Assembly: GCA_903893955.1 (NCBI GenBank) | Contig: CAITOG010000059.1 | Location: forward strand, 1-6,047 | DNA: 6,047 nucleotides | From: an uncultured Actinomycetes bacterium | Lineage (GTDB): Bacteria; Actinomycetota; Acidimicrobiia; Acidimicrobiales; RAAP-2 | Direction: 5' to 3' | In this document: piece after piece, positions 5,146-6,047 of the stretch | How the letters are laid out: each line of letters opens with the position of its first letter | Position numbering within the stretch: the first letter of the stretch is position 1 | Notes under the pieces: generated by a model | Told to the model about the DNA's origin: nothing | The model's input: the letters and a program-made list of their open reading frames with translations, nothing else | Database searches by the model: none | Position numbers and translations under genes: made by a program

Positions 5146-6047
5146 ATGGCAGAGACCAGCGACGTCGAGGTGCTGGAAGCGACGAGGAGGATCTCGCGCT
5201 CGATCCAGACCACCGTCGGGTGGATCTTCTGGGATCCGGGAGCGATCGCCCGCTTCGAAGCCCTCGGGCTGCCGGGACCGCTCGGCTACATCGCCAGCAG
5301 GTGTGCCCCGCTGGCTGGGGCCGGCCCCGAGGCGGTGAGCGCGGCATTCGGATCGATCAGCCCGCTCGGCATCGCCTTGACCTTCGAGATCCTCGGTGAC
5401 CGAACGCGTTTCATGGAGTGCTGGCGGGCTCGTGACGCTGCGGTCCTCGAGGGACTTCAAGCGTTCGCTCCGAACATCATGGAGGTGCTCGCAGATTGGT
5501 CAGCACGTCTGTGGGGTGTCGTCGACCAGCTGCCGCGCGTCGGTCGAGTCCTCTTCGGCGCCGTGCTCGACGTCGAGCGTCCCGACGATCCGGTGCTGTC
5601 GGGCTGGCATGCGGTGAACGCGCTCCGAGAGTGGCGTGGTGACACCCACTGGGCGCTGGTCGTCGCGGCGGGGCTCACCCACGCCGAGGCATCGATCCTC
5701 CACAACGCCTGGCTCGGCTACGAGGATGACTGGCTCGCTCGGTCTCGTGGGACGAGCGACGAGGATCTGGCTGCTGGGTGGCGCGCCCTCGAGCGGCGCG
5801 GCTTGGCTGACGATGGTCAGGTGGTCGCCGAAGGGACGGCGCTTCGCCAGCACCTAGAGGATGAGACCGATCGACTCGGCTCGCCGCCCTTCGAGCTGCT
5901 CGGCATCGAACCGACCCTCGAGCTCGCGGCGCTGCTCGAGCCCTCGTGCGTCTCGCTCCTCGAGCGAGTCGACGTGACAGCGGGGCCCAACTACCAACCC
6001 GCCTCGCGGCTGCGCCTGCCCCTCCACGAGGAGGCGGGGCAGGCGCA
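5146..6047 (+). CDS. SCO6745-family protein (right end open)
   Basis: There are 300 codons plus two bases with no stop before the window ends. The SCO6745 family, widespread in actinobacteria, is typically about 280-300 residues, so only a short tail is probably missing. Family-like features are the GLPGPLGYIASRCAPL block (41-56) with the following PEAVSAAFGSISP (61-73), the WHAVNALREWRGDTHWALVV block (154-173), AGLTHAEASIL (175-185), and a C-terminal helix-turn-helix-like part with WRALERRGL (212-220) and LRQHLEDETDRL (233-244). That last part resembles the winged-helix tail, where a 'treatment' helix is followed by a small wing. No signal peptide or membrane segment is seen. The biochemical function of the family is not established. 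A good Shine-Dalgarno supports the ATG. The last 20 or so visible residues look less conserved and may be a lineage-specific tail. It is divergent from the lipoprotein gene. Confidence 0.8.
   Translation, partial: MAETSDVEVLEATRRISRSIQTTVGWIFWDPGAIARFEALGLPGPLGYIASRCAPLAGAGPEAVSAAFGSISPLGIALTFEILGDRTRFMECWRARDAAVLEGLQAFAPNIMEVLADWSARLWGVVDQLPRVGRVLFGAVLDVERPDDPVLSGWHAVNALREWRGDTHWALVVAAGLTHAEASILHNAWLGYEDDWLARSRGTSDEDLAAGWRALERRGLADDGQVVAEGTALRQHLEDETDRLGSPPFELLGIEPTLELAALLEPSCVSLLERVDVTAGPNYQPASRLRLPLHEEAGQA

Noticed and set aside
4611..5213. Extended 200-residue version of the lipoprotein
   Set aside because: The extra 56 residues would bury the signal peptide and overlap the divergent gene; the ATG at 5045 gives a canonical lipoprotein N-terminus.

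Overview
The window is GC-rich with dense genes, strongly G/C-ended codons, short intergenic gaps, some GTG starts and at least one apparently leaderless gene. Together with the cydA-cydB-cydD gene order, this suggests a high-GC actinobacterium. The YaaA variant, the SCO6745-type protein and the small 'LAGC' lipoprotein point the same way. Acidimicrobiia would fit, but that placement is inference and rests on no marker gene.

Layout. Positions 1-3707 (minus strand) carry a cytochrome bd operon transcribed right to left: cydA (3707-2289), cydB (2260-1166) and cydD (from 1173, running off the left edge exactly at its Walker A loop). cydA and cydB are 28 nt apart. cydB and cydD overlap by 8 nt (ATGGCTAA). 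A 121-bp divergent intergenic region (3708-3828) separates cydA from a plus-strand yaaA/DUF328 gene (3829-4581). It holds a perfect 6-5-6 inverted repeat and a plausible promoter placing the yaaA start codon at the transcript's 5' end. After a 29-bp convergent gap with a small GC hairpin comes a minus-strand lipoprotein gene (5045-4611). A second divergent region (5046-5145) precedes a plus-strand SCO6745-family gene (5146 to the right edge, no stop reached).

How the parts fit. CydA and CydB form the high-affinity, NO/H2O2-tolerant quinol oxidase in the membrane. CydD, with an expected CydC partner to the left, is the ABC transporter needed for its maturation. YaaA, in families where it has been studied, limits damage from peroxide and free iron, so its head-to-head position with cydA suggests a shared response to oxidative or respiratory stress; this is inference. 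The lipoprotein and the SCO6745-like gene have no visible functional link to the oxidase.

Overall this is a mostly ordinary chromosomal region. I see no mobile element, CRISPR array, tRNA, rRNA or toxin-antitoxin pair, and no clearly new system. The points most worth checking are the cydA/yaaA divergent control region, the leaderless-type starts, and the two poorly characterised genes at the right.
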